17,347 nt of DNA from an uncultured Clostridia bacterium (GTDB lineage: Bacteria; Bacillota; Clostridia; Christensenellales; Borkfalkiaceae), in the NCBI GenBank assembly GCA_947629725.1, contig CANREU010000015.1:1-17347 (forward strand). Direction: 5' to 3'. Within the stretch, counting starts at the first letter, position 1; each line of letters starts with the position of its first letter. The position numbers were made by a program, and so were the translations under genes. Below the pieces are notes generated by a model. It had not been told where the DNA came from. It made no database searches and worked only from the letters and a program-made list of their open reading frames with translations. Of this stretch, positions 6,201-12,583 are shown piece by piece.

Positions 6201-9200
6201 AAAGCCGACGTTCGCGCCGTTCGTATCCATGCGGAAGCGGATGAGGACGGAGTTGGCCATACCGCCGACCTTCATCTGCACCGTGTAGGAGAAGTAAGGG
6301 GTCTCGGAGACGTCCTGATCCTTCGTCCAGAGGCTGGTCGTGACGGTGACGACTCTCGTCGTTCCGCCGACGAAGTACGCGACGACCTTGATCTTGCCGT
6401 CCCGCTTGGCGGTGTTGTAGTCGCCGCCCGCTTCGGTATTGATGGCCTGGCCGTCGATCCCGTTGAGTACGCCGTTCGCCGTGTTGTAAGGCGTGGAGTT
6501 GTAGAGGAGAACGACCTGGTTGTCGCCGCCCTGAAGGCGTTCATAGTAGCCGTCGTTACGGACACGTACCCGATAGACGGAACCCGCACCCTGCCAGACG
6601 TTGGTCTCGATGCCGTTGTACGCCGCCGCGTGCACCGTGTTGTTGTAGGTGCCGGTGAGTTCGACGTATTCGCCGTCTTGGAGTTGCTGCTCGCAATTCG
6701 TATTGTCGCTGGACGTGATCGTGACATCGGTGGACAGGGTCGCGCCGCAGCGCTCGCAGGTCGTGCCTTCCCACGTGTGGCCGCCGCCGATGAGGGTCGC
6801 ACCCGCGTAGAAGATCACGTTGTCCCCTTCCTTGATGACGTAGGCGACGAGCCCGCTCTCGGTGAGGCAATCGCCCTCTCTCAAGAGGATCTTGTCGGCG
6901 TCGGTGACGGTCTTGTCGATGGGGGTCGTCGTCGTCTTGTCGGCGGTGCCCGAAACCTTATAGAACTTGAGGTTGGGAGCTTCGCTCTCGCCGACGACCT
7001 CGAAGTAGTAGTCCGCGCTGCCCTGGTTGCCGTTGCGGACGCCGAGTTCGTTCACGTTGATGCGGAGAATGACGATGTAGCCGCTGTCCACGTCGGAGGG
7101 ATCCCCCACCGTGCCGATCATCTTGGTGGAGATCGTCGCGACGTCGCCGTCCACCACATTCGTGAAGCGGACGCCGCTGCGCGTGCTGTAACCGTAGGAG
7201 AGCTCGAGCGGACGGACGTTGGAGTAGTCCTCGCCGCCGGCGTTGATGTTCACGGTGATGGAACCGCTTATATCCCCCGCCTGCATGTCGGCATCCGCCT
7301 CGCCCTTGATGAAGTAGATGTAATTACGCGCGGTATACTGTACGAAGAACCCGCCGTATTCGCCCTTTGCGTCGAAGTCGTAGCTCGGGACATCCTGCGC
7401 GACGGGCTCGCCGTCGAGCTTGAGGCCGATGACGTGCGTCGTGAGAGGCGCGTCCGACGTGAGGTTGGTGGGCGCATTGAAAGTGACGGTGACGCTGAAC
7501 GTCCCCTCGCTCGCGAGCTTGGAAACGTCCTTCTTCACATCGTAACCGAAGCTGCCTGGACGGCCCGCCGTGCCCGTCGCGATCTGGGAGAGCCCGACTT
7601 CCGCGTTGTTGACGGCGAAGGTGAGCCTGCTCTCATCGGTGCCCGCCGCCACGTGATAGGTGACGGTGATCTCGCTGCTCGAGGTGAGCCCGAGCTTGCC
7701 GGAAAGTTCGGAGGTCGCGTCGAAGCCGCGGAGCGCGGTGAGGTCGATCTTCACGGGGGTGGAGTTCACGCCCTTGACGACGATCGGGTTTGCCGCGAGC
7801 TCCTTCGTGAGTGCGAGCGCGAGGTATGCGACCTTGCCCTCGTTTTCAACGGAGAGCTTATAGGGAACGTTTTCCGTACCCGACTTCACTTCGACGGTCT
7901 CGTTCGTGAAGGTACCGTAGGTGCCCGCGTCGAGACGGACGACGACATAGCGGTGGTTTGCGCTCGGGGTGCCGTTCGTCCAGTTTTCGGTATCGGCGAT
8001 CTTCTGCGCCCAGTTGTAGGAACCTGCGGCGAGGGCGGGCGTGAGGACGATATAGTCGTCCGTGCCGTGCTCGACGGAGAGCGCGAAAGAGCCCACCTTA
8101 TCGTTGTTGAGAAGGTTGGCGTCGCCCTTGTAGTTGTTGCCGTTCGCCGTGCCGATCGCATTCGGGATGACGACGGGCAGGTTGTTCCCTTTGAGATCGA
8201 CGATCTTGTTGAAGGAGCCCTTCACGATGTTGAGACGGAACCCGGTCATCGCGGAGGAGAGCGGGGTCTTGTCGAGGGTCACCCAGTTGTCGTTGAGTTT
8301 GCCTTCGACCATGTCCGCCGACACCGTCGCCGATTCCCAGCCGCTGTCGTACTGATAGCTGATCTTGAGAGCGGAGGCGTCGAACATCTCGTTCTCGTAG
8401 TAATAGGTCTTCTCGTTGGAGTCGACCCGCACGTCCTCCGCCGTTCTCGTCTCGACGATGGAGCTCTTCGAGAAGGTGTAGCGGGTGCGCTCGCCGTGGA
8501 GAATGGTCTCATAGTAACCGGAGGGAGAATCGGGCACTTTCACGTAACCCTTATATACATACTCGCCCTCGGTCGCCGAGATGGTCATCTCGATGACGCC
8601 GTCGTTGCGGTAGGTCCACGTGAGGACGACGTCCGTCTCGCTCGCATAGGGCCCGGGAGAACGGATGGAACCGTCGTTCGTGGAATAGACATACCAATCC
8701 GGCCACGCCGAGACATCGGGCAGAACGCCGAGCTGGCCGTAGCCTGCGGGCCAATCGTCGGGCCAGCTCACGTCGGACGAAGAATTCGCCCTCGTGCCCG
8801 AACCGTAGTTCGGGAAGCCGTCCTCCGAGTCGCCGCCCGCGAGAGCCGCGAGCTTCGCACCCGAGAAAGGACCGGAGGAAGCGGAATATTCCCCCTGCCC
8901 GATCCCGTTGTAGAGGATGTGCCCGTCGTTACGCATGATGACGGAGGTGCCGCCCTTATACGCAGATTCGGGATAGTTGGGGTTCGTCCCGTTCGCGTTG
9001 CGGTCCGCAATGCCGATGATCGGGAAGAACCAATACTGCTCGGCGGAACCGTCGAGCTCTTCGACCGCCGTACCCGTGACGGAGATGGTCGACCCCTTCT
9101 CGAGACGGCCTACCGTGACGGTGGGAACTTCGGCGGAATATTCTTCGTCGCCGTTCCACACGGTGACGTAGCCGAACTTCTTGAACGCGCTGTCCGCGTT

Positions 9201-9755
9201 CTCATCGTAGCTGTAGGTCTCGCCCTCGAGCTTGTTGTTGAACACCGCACCCTGTGCCGAGTAACCGCTGTGGAAGTCCTGATACTTGAGCTGGACGTGC
9301 TCGTCGCGGCTCGTGCGGCGCGCACCGCACGCCTTGCAGGTCTCCACGCCGTTTTCGGCTGCGCCGAAGTCGTGCTCCAAAGAGATCGTGGTCTCCTCGG
9401 TCACTTTGTTGGCGTTGTGTACGGCAGGCGTGATGACGAGCTTGTAATCGCCGAGCTGCGGATCGCTCCAGTCGATCCCGACGATCTCCGTCTTTACATC
9501 GGCGCCCGTGAGCGTTTCGTCTTCGGGCAGTTCCCCGTCCGAAAGCTCTTCGTACTTCACGTTTACTTTGATCTTTGCCGAGACTTTTTCATTCCAGCTG
9601 TCCTGCGTATCCGAATCGGTGAGCGTAGGAATGCCGGACACTCTCGAGATCCTGCTGATGACTTTCTCGTCTTTGTTCTTGTCGCGGCACGCGAACAGGC
9701 ACAGAGACAGCATCACCGCAAGCAGCACGATCAAAGCGGCCTTGAGTTTCCTCAT
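3258..9755 (-). CDS. Giant modular surface lipoprotein with CxxCG knuckles (2165 residues)
   Basis: No specific function recognised. The N-terminus MRKLKAALIVLLAVMLSLCL is a lipoprotein signal with lipobox LFAC (Cys23), so the mature protein should be lipid-anchored outside the membrane; no LPXTG or other wall anchor is seen. An Ig-like region (about 45-125) is followed by C140-x2-C143-G, a beta-rich block (150-435), a Big_3-like Ig segment (450-530), and two related beta-sandwich regions (about 680-1007 and 1350-1662), each ending in a knuckle (C1000/C1003, C1652/C1655). A lectin-like block (1663-1870) leads to a knuckle cluster (C1881-C1986) with two NPDHGDTQKGG repeats, then a final lectin-like domain to residue 2165. 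The pattern is H-x-[FWY]...C-x2-4-C(G). The ATG at 9755 has AAGGGGG nine bases upstream. It appears monocistronic, between a promoter at 9812-9840 and the terminator at 3029-3059. An adhesin or carbohydrate-binding role is inference. Confidence 0.9.
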   Translation of the reverse strand: MRKLKAALIVLLAVMLSLCLFACRDKNKDEKVISRISRVSGIPTLTDSDTQDSWNEKVSAKIKVNVKYEELSDGELPEDETLTGADVKTEIVGIDWSDPQLGDYKLVITPAVHNANKVTEETTISLEHDFGAAENGVETCKACGARRTSRDEHVQLKYQDFHSGYSAQGAVFNNKLEGETYSYDENADSAFKKFGYVTVWNGDEEYSAEVPTVTVGRLEKGSTISVTGTAVEELDGSAEQYWFFPIIGIADRNANGTNPNYPESAYKGGTSVIMRNDGHILYNGIGQGEYSASSGPFSGAKLAALAGGDSEDGFPNYGSGTRANSSSDVSWPDDWPAGYGQLGVLPDVSAWPDWYVYSTNDGSIRSPGPYASETDVVLTWTYRNDGVIEMTISATEGEYVYKGYVKVPDSPSGYYETILHGERTRYTFSKSSIVETRTAEDVRVDSNEKTYYYENEMFDASALKISYQYDSGWESATVSADMVEGKLNDNWVTLDKTPLSSAMTGFRLNIVKGSFNKIVDLKGNNLPVVIPNAIGTANGNNYKGDANLLNNDKVGSFALSVEHGTDDYIVLTPALAAGSYNWAQKIADTENWTNGTPSANHRYVVVRLDAGTYGTFTNETVEVKSGTENVPYKLSVENEGKVAYLALALTKELAANPIVVKGVNSTPVKIDLTALRGFDATSELSGKLGLTSSSEITVTYHVAAGTDESRLTFAVNNAEVGLSQIATGTAGRPGSFGYDVKKDVSKLASEGTFSVTVTFNAPTNLTSDAPLTTHVIGLKLDGEPVAQDVPSYDFDAKGEYGGFFVQYTARNYIYFIKGEADADMQAGDISGSITVNINAGGEDYSNVRPLELSYGYSTRSGVRFTNVVDGDVATISTKMIGTVGDPSDVDSGYIVILRINVNELGVRNGNQGSADYYFEVVGESEAPNLKFYKVSGTADKTTTTPIDKTVTDADKILLREGDCLTESGLVAYVIKEGDNVIFYAGATLIGGGHTWEGTTCERCGATLSTDVTITSSDNTNCEQQLQDGEYVELTGTYNNTVHAAAYNGIETNVWQGAGSVYRVRVRNDGYYERLQGGDNQVVLLYNSTPYNTANGVLNGIDGQAINTEAGGDYNTAKRDGKIKVVAYFVGGTTRVVTVTTSLWTKDQDVSETPYFSYTVQMKVGGMANSVLIRFRMDTNGANVGFVEGSAKLVHGKIAQSAIGDVTASANVTAKIGENAEAAFSSAKINKVEKGAYTSAYVEGELPAYNPSLVLHGVASKLEAAQKTALGITDEYDHYVSFKTALTAAPAGKTTVRLIDLSTGEECGHGYVKLDGTDLEVVIPFEQSTLYKLDFANDLADMHQGDVVIDLTQVSLADVTMEASSTATILGGEATLTVTGEIPEGAKLVLGESSLNWSEIAEGSELGGLTVKSIEGQTVTFTVPAADLSNAVTGYDLHLRTASDGFLADASFDALDLPAAAEGITLIEGVYVKAEGNTLLLVTDGANKGSTKQLVINANGGSATVGTNYDLIGNYNISVKIDANGAPSFESASNNITKNSTLVWSGIGSKTLLVIKLDLTDINVEAATAYGFQLSVGGVEMGTDLYVVKADRTISKATLSGGESSPLKTSDCNTTGLAAKLYEGDGVSFYYDVEVTPAHHYQVAQNGDGAYVCETCGAVLYAPHVENGFQIKAATLGVEDATDLYESGLTVNFFLESTGNDWDGIAVWTAFGKLKISLPILQANNQGTDVSSDATIAALRNKLDSKNLTPGDSATPSNDATWDTYSANGANTYVTITISSADGVTFYKNGAKQWQFLAATTFGNGTVEDFVHAFLLASAKDGGIVVAVPEPAYGGSIHANSILVETKAYTEAEVQARYETYLLEADAYPVHEHEFSKTTDACDGCGLFNPDHGDTQKGGLAHNWGEDDHCTFPQCGILNPDHGDTQKGGKDHVDAHGANGEGEPDGYCDICGKALNHTHTFVDGVCSDCHYVCTHTFTTSDGDCTECKQYTGKQISSEELGSGTNGWTEHSKMYTMNKPDGGKTLEVVYSAKFDTNATLADYTGVVTRFYDGGTEQAFLQGNCFSLNNDTNPWGSGANADRTLAAYLAASKAGFTCRVIVRWTGDNVTVIYEVWTAADDTTLGPDKTGTVTFTGVATKSTYNVFFGLDGVESSNAKLVVTEYSAKA

Positions 9756-9811
9756 GCTTCTTTTCCCCCTTATATGAAATTAGATTTCGCCATTTATAAA
9801 ATAGCATTCTA

Positions 9812-9840
9812 ATTTTACAACGATTTGGACCTTCCGTCAA
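9812..9840 (-). promoter_or_regulatory. Promoter of the giant lipoprotein gene
   Basis: On the minus strand TTGACG (9840-9835) and TAAAAT (9817-9812) are separated by 17 bases. The predicted start near 9805 leaves an AT-rich leader of about 50 bases before the Shine-Dalgarno AAGGGGG and the ATG at 9755. The whole 9756-9920 stretch is much more AT-rich than its surroundings. Confidence 0.8.
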
Positions 9841-9877
9841 GAAGGTTTCCCAAAAACCGACTTTCGTTTTGCTTTTG

Positions 9878-9889
9878 GTTTAGCTAAAC
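9878..9889. promoter_or_regulatory. Perfect 12-base palindrome upstream of the lipoprotein promoter
   Basis: GTTTAGCTAAAC is its own reverse complement and lies 38 bases upstream of the -35. Position and symmetry would suit a binding site for a dimeric regulator, but there is no second copy in the window and no regulator gene nearby. Confidence 0.35.
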
Positions 9890-10030
9890 TTTTTCACTTA
9901 AATATAAGGCAAACTTATAGTTTTGACCCTTTTCGGCGAATTTTTCCGCCCCTCTCCGCCTCCGCCCCTCCTTTGGAGGGGGTTTCCTCGGCTTCTCGAG
10001 GACGCCTTTTCTTGGCGCCCCCCATTGGGG

Positions 10031-10060
10031 GAGCTCCGCCGTGTTTTTTACGGCGGTGAG
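10031..10060. repeat. R4 hairpin repeat, copy 1
   Basis: GAGCTCCGCCGTGTTTTTTA followed by CGGCGGTGAG: a stem CCGCCGT/ACGGCGG with a GTTTTTT loop. It is repeated at 16789-16818 with a loop change of T to C. The neighbouring 9955-10030 holds short inverted pairs such as CCCCTCCTTTGGAGGGG and no gene. Confidence 0.75.
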
Positions 10061-10097
10061 GGGGTTCGGTGTAACTGCAAACCCCTATCCCCCCTTC

Positions 10098-10206
10098 GGG
10101 GTACTTCAGCGCAAGGCACGCCTGCGGCGCCCCAAAAGGGGGAAGCAAGAATGGTTGGTCGGGGTACTTCAGCGCAAGGCATGCCTTCGGCGCCTTCAAA
10201 GGGGGG
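10098..10206. repeat. R3 repeats, two direct copies
   Basis: Two copies of a unit built as GGGGTACTTCAGCGCAAGGC, then ATGCCTTCGGCGCC, then a run CAAAGGGGG (10098-10142 and 10161-10206), 18 bases apart. The second copy contains the perfect palindrome AAGGCATGCCTT (10176-10187); the first has two changes there. Other copies lie at 16434-16470 (inverted), about 16713-16749 and about 16915-16951. Confidence 0.8.
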
Positions 10207-10230
10207 AGGCAAGAGAACGCCCCGCCCTGA

Positions 10231-10261
10231 CCTCCCCCCCTCAAACGAGGGAGGAGGTGAA
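10231..10261. repeat. R1 repeat core, copy 4
   Basis: CCTCCCCCCCTC pairing with GAGGGAGG around AAAC, followed by AGGTGAA, as in the copies around the DUF559 gene but lacking their first 25 bases. The CGTAAATCGG that follows (10266-10275) recurs at 16367-16376 after the degenerate R1 there, so a longer R1-spacer-R2 unit is shared between the two places. Confidence 0.8.
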
Positions 10262-10292
10262 GAGCCGTAAATCGGAGCGAGCAGAAAGAAAA

Positions 10293-10314
10293 CCCCCTGC
10301 CTTCGGCGGGGGGG
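10293..10314 (-). terminator. R2 repeat acting as likely terminator of the recO operon
   Basis: Read on the minus strand, the R2 hairpin (CCCCC-GCC, loop GAA, GGC-A-GGGGG) is followed directly by TTTTCTTTCT and lies about 40 bases after the recO stop. This has the form of an intrinsic terminator. The sequence is a copy of the interspersed R2 repeat, so a repeat seems to serve as the operon's end. Confidence 0.65.
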
Positions 10315-10353
10315 ACTAAGGGGGGGGTGGCGAGGGGTCCTGCGCCGCACGCC

Positions 10354-11058
10354 CTATTCCTTTATATTAAGGTATTCCGCGAGGGAGGGGAGGTCGGCGC
10401 CCGTTTGGCGGGCGTAGTAGGCGCCGAGGAGGCGCAGGGCGCGGCGCGTGCCGTCGTCCGTAAACTCCCCGCCCTTGCCGAGGGCGGCGCGGATCGTGCG
10501 GTAGGTCGACTCGCTCGCGGGGGCGGCGTCCGCACAGGAGGGGCAGACGAAGCACCCGTTGGCGAGATCGAACGCCATCCGCCCCGAAAGGGGCTTGCCG
10601 CACACGGGGCAGTTTTCCGCCGAAACGGGGTACCCCGCATAGGAGAGGGCGGAGAGGAGGAATTTTACGAGCGCCCCCTCTTCCCCGCTCTCGATGCCGC
10701 GGAGCGCCCCGACGGCGGAGACGAAGAGCCCGCCGCTCGTCATGCCCTCATAGAGGAGCCCGTCGCACGCCTCGAGCACGACGGTCGCCGCGTACAGGGC
10801 GGCAAGGTCGCACCGGAGCCCGAAAAAGCCCTCGTGGAGGGAGGCGCCCGTCACGGTGTTCCGTCCCCCGCGCTCTGCGAGCACGTATTCGGCAAAGCAA
10901 AAGGGCTGCGCGGCGAACTTGAGTTTGGCGTTCGCGCGGCGCACCCCCTTCATTCCCGCGCCGATCTTCCCGCGCGCGGCGGTGAACAGGGTGACCATCC
11001 TGTCGTATTCTCCGTAATCCGCCGTGCGCAGAACGAGCGCGTCCGTTTTCCATTCCAT
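10354..11058 (-). CDS. recO: DNA repair protein RecO
   Basis: RecO helps load RecA onto SSB-coated single-stranded DNA in the RecFOR pathway. The 234-residue product has an N-terminal OB-fold (about residues 1-80) starting MEWKTDALVLRTADYGEYDR, with the usual basic GKIGAGMKGVRR stretch. A helical C-terminal domain with a zinc site follows: C150-x2-C153 and C169 or C172 with C175 (CPVCGK, CFVCPSC). Length is typical (about 230-260). The ATG at 11058 lies two bases after the yqzL stop. It is the last gene of the operon and ends about 40 bases before the R2-type terminator. Confidence 0.96.
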   Translation of the reverse strand: MEWKTDALVLRTADYGEYDRMVTLFTAARGKIGAGMKGVRRANAKLKFAAQPFCFAEYVLAERGGRNTVTGASLHEGFFGLRCDLAALYAATVVLEACDGLLYEGMTSGGLFVSAVGALRGIESGEEGALVKFLLSALSYAGYPVSAENCPVCGKPLSGRMAFDLANGCFVCPSCADAAPASESTYRTIRAALGKGGEFTDDGTRRALRLLGAYYARQTGADLPSLAEYLNIKE

Positions 11059-11060
11059 TT

Positions 11061-11156
11061 TCAGTCCCCGAGCCGATGATACAGCATGTAGTAACTCAAG
11101 TTTCCCGTCTCTTCAAAGAGACGCCACGCGATCTCCCGCGCACTCTGCTTTTCCAT
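11061..11156 (-). CDS. yqzL: YqzL-like very small protein (31 residues)
   Basis: A 31-codon gene between era and recO, exactly where Bacillus and many Clostridia carry yqzL. The product starts MEKQSAREIAWRLFEETGN and continues LSYYMLYHRLGD. The pattern W-x-x-F-x-x-T-G-N-x-x-x-Y-x-L matches the YqzL family, whose function is unknown. The ATG at 11156-11154 has a GGGAGG Shine-Dalgarno at short spacing, and the stop is two bases from the recO start, so the two are translationally coupled. A hairpin at 11164-11193 overlaps the edge of its Shine-Dalgarno. Confidence 0.85.
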   Translation of the reverse strand: MEKQSAREIAWRLFEETGNLSYYMLYHRLGD

Positions 11157-11163
11157 GTGCCCT

Positions 11164-11193
11164 CCCAACCCCATTTTGTGCATATGGGGTGGG
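11164..11193 (-). other. Hairpin in the era-yqzL gap
   Basis: CCCA, a one-base bulge and CCCCAT (11164-11174) can pair with ATGGGG-T-GGG (11184-11193). Read on the minus strand, the 3' arm ends inside the yqzL Shine-Dalgarno. No T-run follows, so it is not a terminator; it could be an RNA processing site or affect yqzL translation. Speculative. Confidence 0.4.
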
Positions 11194-11201
11194 AAAATGC
11201 G

Positions 11202-12080
11202 TCATTCCTCGAAATATCCGTACTCCTTCATGAGGCTCGGCTTGTCCCGCCAGTCCTCCCGCACTTTCACATACACGGTGAGGAACACCTTCGCGCCGAG
11301 GAACTTTTCCATGCTCTCCCGCGCAAAAGACGCCGTCTCTTTGAGCGCCGCGCCCTGCTTCCCGATGAGGATCGCCTTGTGGTTCTTTTTTTCGCAAACG
11401 ATGTCGAGGTTGACCTCATAGACGCCGTTTTCCTTCTTTTCGAAGGTGTTGACGACGATCGCCACCCCGTGCGGGATCTCCTTGTCGTACTTTAAGAGGA
11501 TCTTCTCGCGCATGAGTTCGGCGACCATGAAGCGCTCGCTGCGGTCGGAGACGATGTCCTCCGGATAGAGGGGATCCCCCTCGGGGAGCATCGCGAAGAT
11601 GCCCTCCTCGAGCTGTTTCAGGTTCTTCCCCCGCCGCGCGGAGACGGGGTAGACTTCGAGCCCCTCTGCGGAGAGCGCCCGAAGGTCGGGCAGGATCTTT
11701 TCGGGGGGCATGAGGTCGATCTTCGTGTAGGCGACGAGCATGGGTACGCCGAGAGCGGCGTATTTTTTCATGAGCCCGACGTCGTCCTCGCGGAGCCCCG
11801 CGTGCCCGTCGTGCACGAAGAGGATGGCGTCCACATCTTTGGAGGCCGTCTCCGTCGTGCGCATCATGAGGTCGGTGAGGGCGTTGCGCTGGCGGTAGAG
11901 CCCCGGGGTGTCGACAAAGGCGATCTGCCCCTCCGCGCGGTTCAATACGCAGAGGATACGGTCCCTCGTCGTCTGCGGTTTGGGGGAGACGATGGCGACC
12001 TTTTCCCCCACCAGCACGTTGAGAAGGGTGCTCTTTCCCGCGTTTGCCTTGCCGATGACGGCGACCGTTCCGCTCCTCAT
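11202..12080 (-). CDS. era: GTPase Era
   Basis: Era is an essential GTPase that binds the 3' end of 16S rRNA during 30S assembly. The 292-residue product has the usual length and order: G1 GKANAGKS (residues 10-17), G2 TTRDR (37-41), G3 DTPG (57-60), G4 TKID (119-122) and G5 SAR (147-149). A C-terminal KH domain has IGKQG (229-233) and the typical VYVKVREDWRDK end. G4 reads TKID instead of the common NKID, a substitution also seen in some other GTPases, and G1 has KANA in place of RPNV. The ATG overlaps the ybeY stop by four bases (ATGA, 12080-12077), indicating coupled translation. Confidence 0.97.
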   Translation of the reverse strand: MRSGTVAVIGKANAGKSTLLNVLVGEKVAIVSPKPQTTRDRILCVLNRAEGQIAFVDTPGLYRQRNALTDLMMRTTETASKDVDAILFVHDGHAGLREDDVGLMKKYAALGVPMLVAYTKIDLMPPEKILPDLRALSAEGLEVYPVSARRGKNLKQLEEGIFAMLPEGDPLYPEDIVSDRSERFMVAELMREKILLKYDKEIPHGVAIVVNTFEKKENGVYEVNLDIVCEKKNHKAILIGKQGAALKETASFARESMEKFLGAKVFLTVYVKVREDWRDKPSLMKEYGYFEE

Positions 12081-12583
12081 CCCTCTCTCCTCAGCCCGAG
12101 TTTTTCCATGATCTCTTCCTCCCGCGCCCGCATGACGCGCTTTTCCGCCTCCGTCTCATGGTCGTAACCGAGGCAGTGCAAAAATCCGTGCACGATGAGA
12201 TAGCAGAGCTCCCGCTCGGCGCTGTGCCCGTATTCCTCCGCCTGCTCCTCCGCCCTCTTCTTGCAGACGGCGACGCTCCCGAGGTAGAGACGGGCGCCCG
12301 TCTCGGCGATCTCCCCCCTTCTCTTGCCCAAAACGGGCTCCACGCAGTCCGCGTGCTCCGCGGCGAGGATGGGGGCCCGCGGGGCGTAGTTATCCGCGGG
12401 GAAGGAGAGGACGTCGGTGACCTTGTCCACCCCCCTCTCGCGGGAATTGAGGGCGCGGATCTCCTCCTCGGAGACGAAGAGCACCTCCAAAACGAGGGGC
12501 AGGTCGGCATTTACGCTCTCCGAGAGCGCCGCCTCGAGGGGCTTTTTGAGGGGAAATCTGCCGTCGAGCACGACTTTACTCAT
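12077..12583 (-). CDS. ybeY: rRNA maturation endoribonuclease YbeY
   Basis: YbeY is a metal-dependent endoribonuclease involved in 16S rRNA 3'-end maturation and ribosome quality control. The 168-residue product contains the conserved RGVDKVTDVLSFP segment (residues 50-62) and the metal-binding H132-GFL-H136-CLGYD-H142, matching the family H-G-x-L-H-x-x-G-Y-D-H motif with all three histidines present. Length is typical (150-170). I used the ATG at 12583-12581, which overlaps the end of the upstream pgpH gene by eight bases; the frame is open further upstream but reads as a GC-rich shadow of pgpH. The stop overlaps the era start. Bacillus has dgkA and cdd between ybeY and era; here they are absent. 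Confidence 0.95.
   Translation of the reverse strand: MSKVVLDGRFPLKKPLEAALSESVNADLPLVLEVLFVSEEEIRALNSRERGVDKVTDVLSFPADNYAPRAPILAAEHADCVEPVLGKRRGEIAETGARLYLGSVAVCKKRAEEQAEEYGHSAERELCYLIVHGFLHCLGYDHETEAEKRVMRAREEEIMEKLGLRREG

Noticed and set aside
3087..9812. 2241-codon plus-strand open frame
   Set aside because: It is the exact codon-wise antisense of the lipoprotein gene, has no recognisable family, no signal sequence, and runs into repeats and a terminator at its start. The minus-strand gene has a promoter, Shine-Dalgarno, signal peptide and domains.
9915..10350. Open frames of about 90-115 codons between the lipoprotein gene and recO
   Set aside because: They are readings of R1-R4 repeats in several frames at once, without Shine-Dalgarno sites or conserved patterns.
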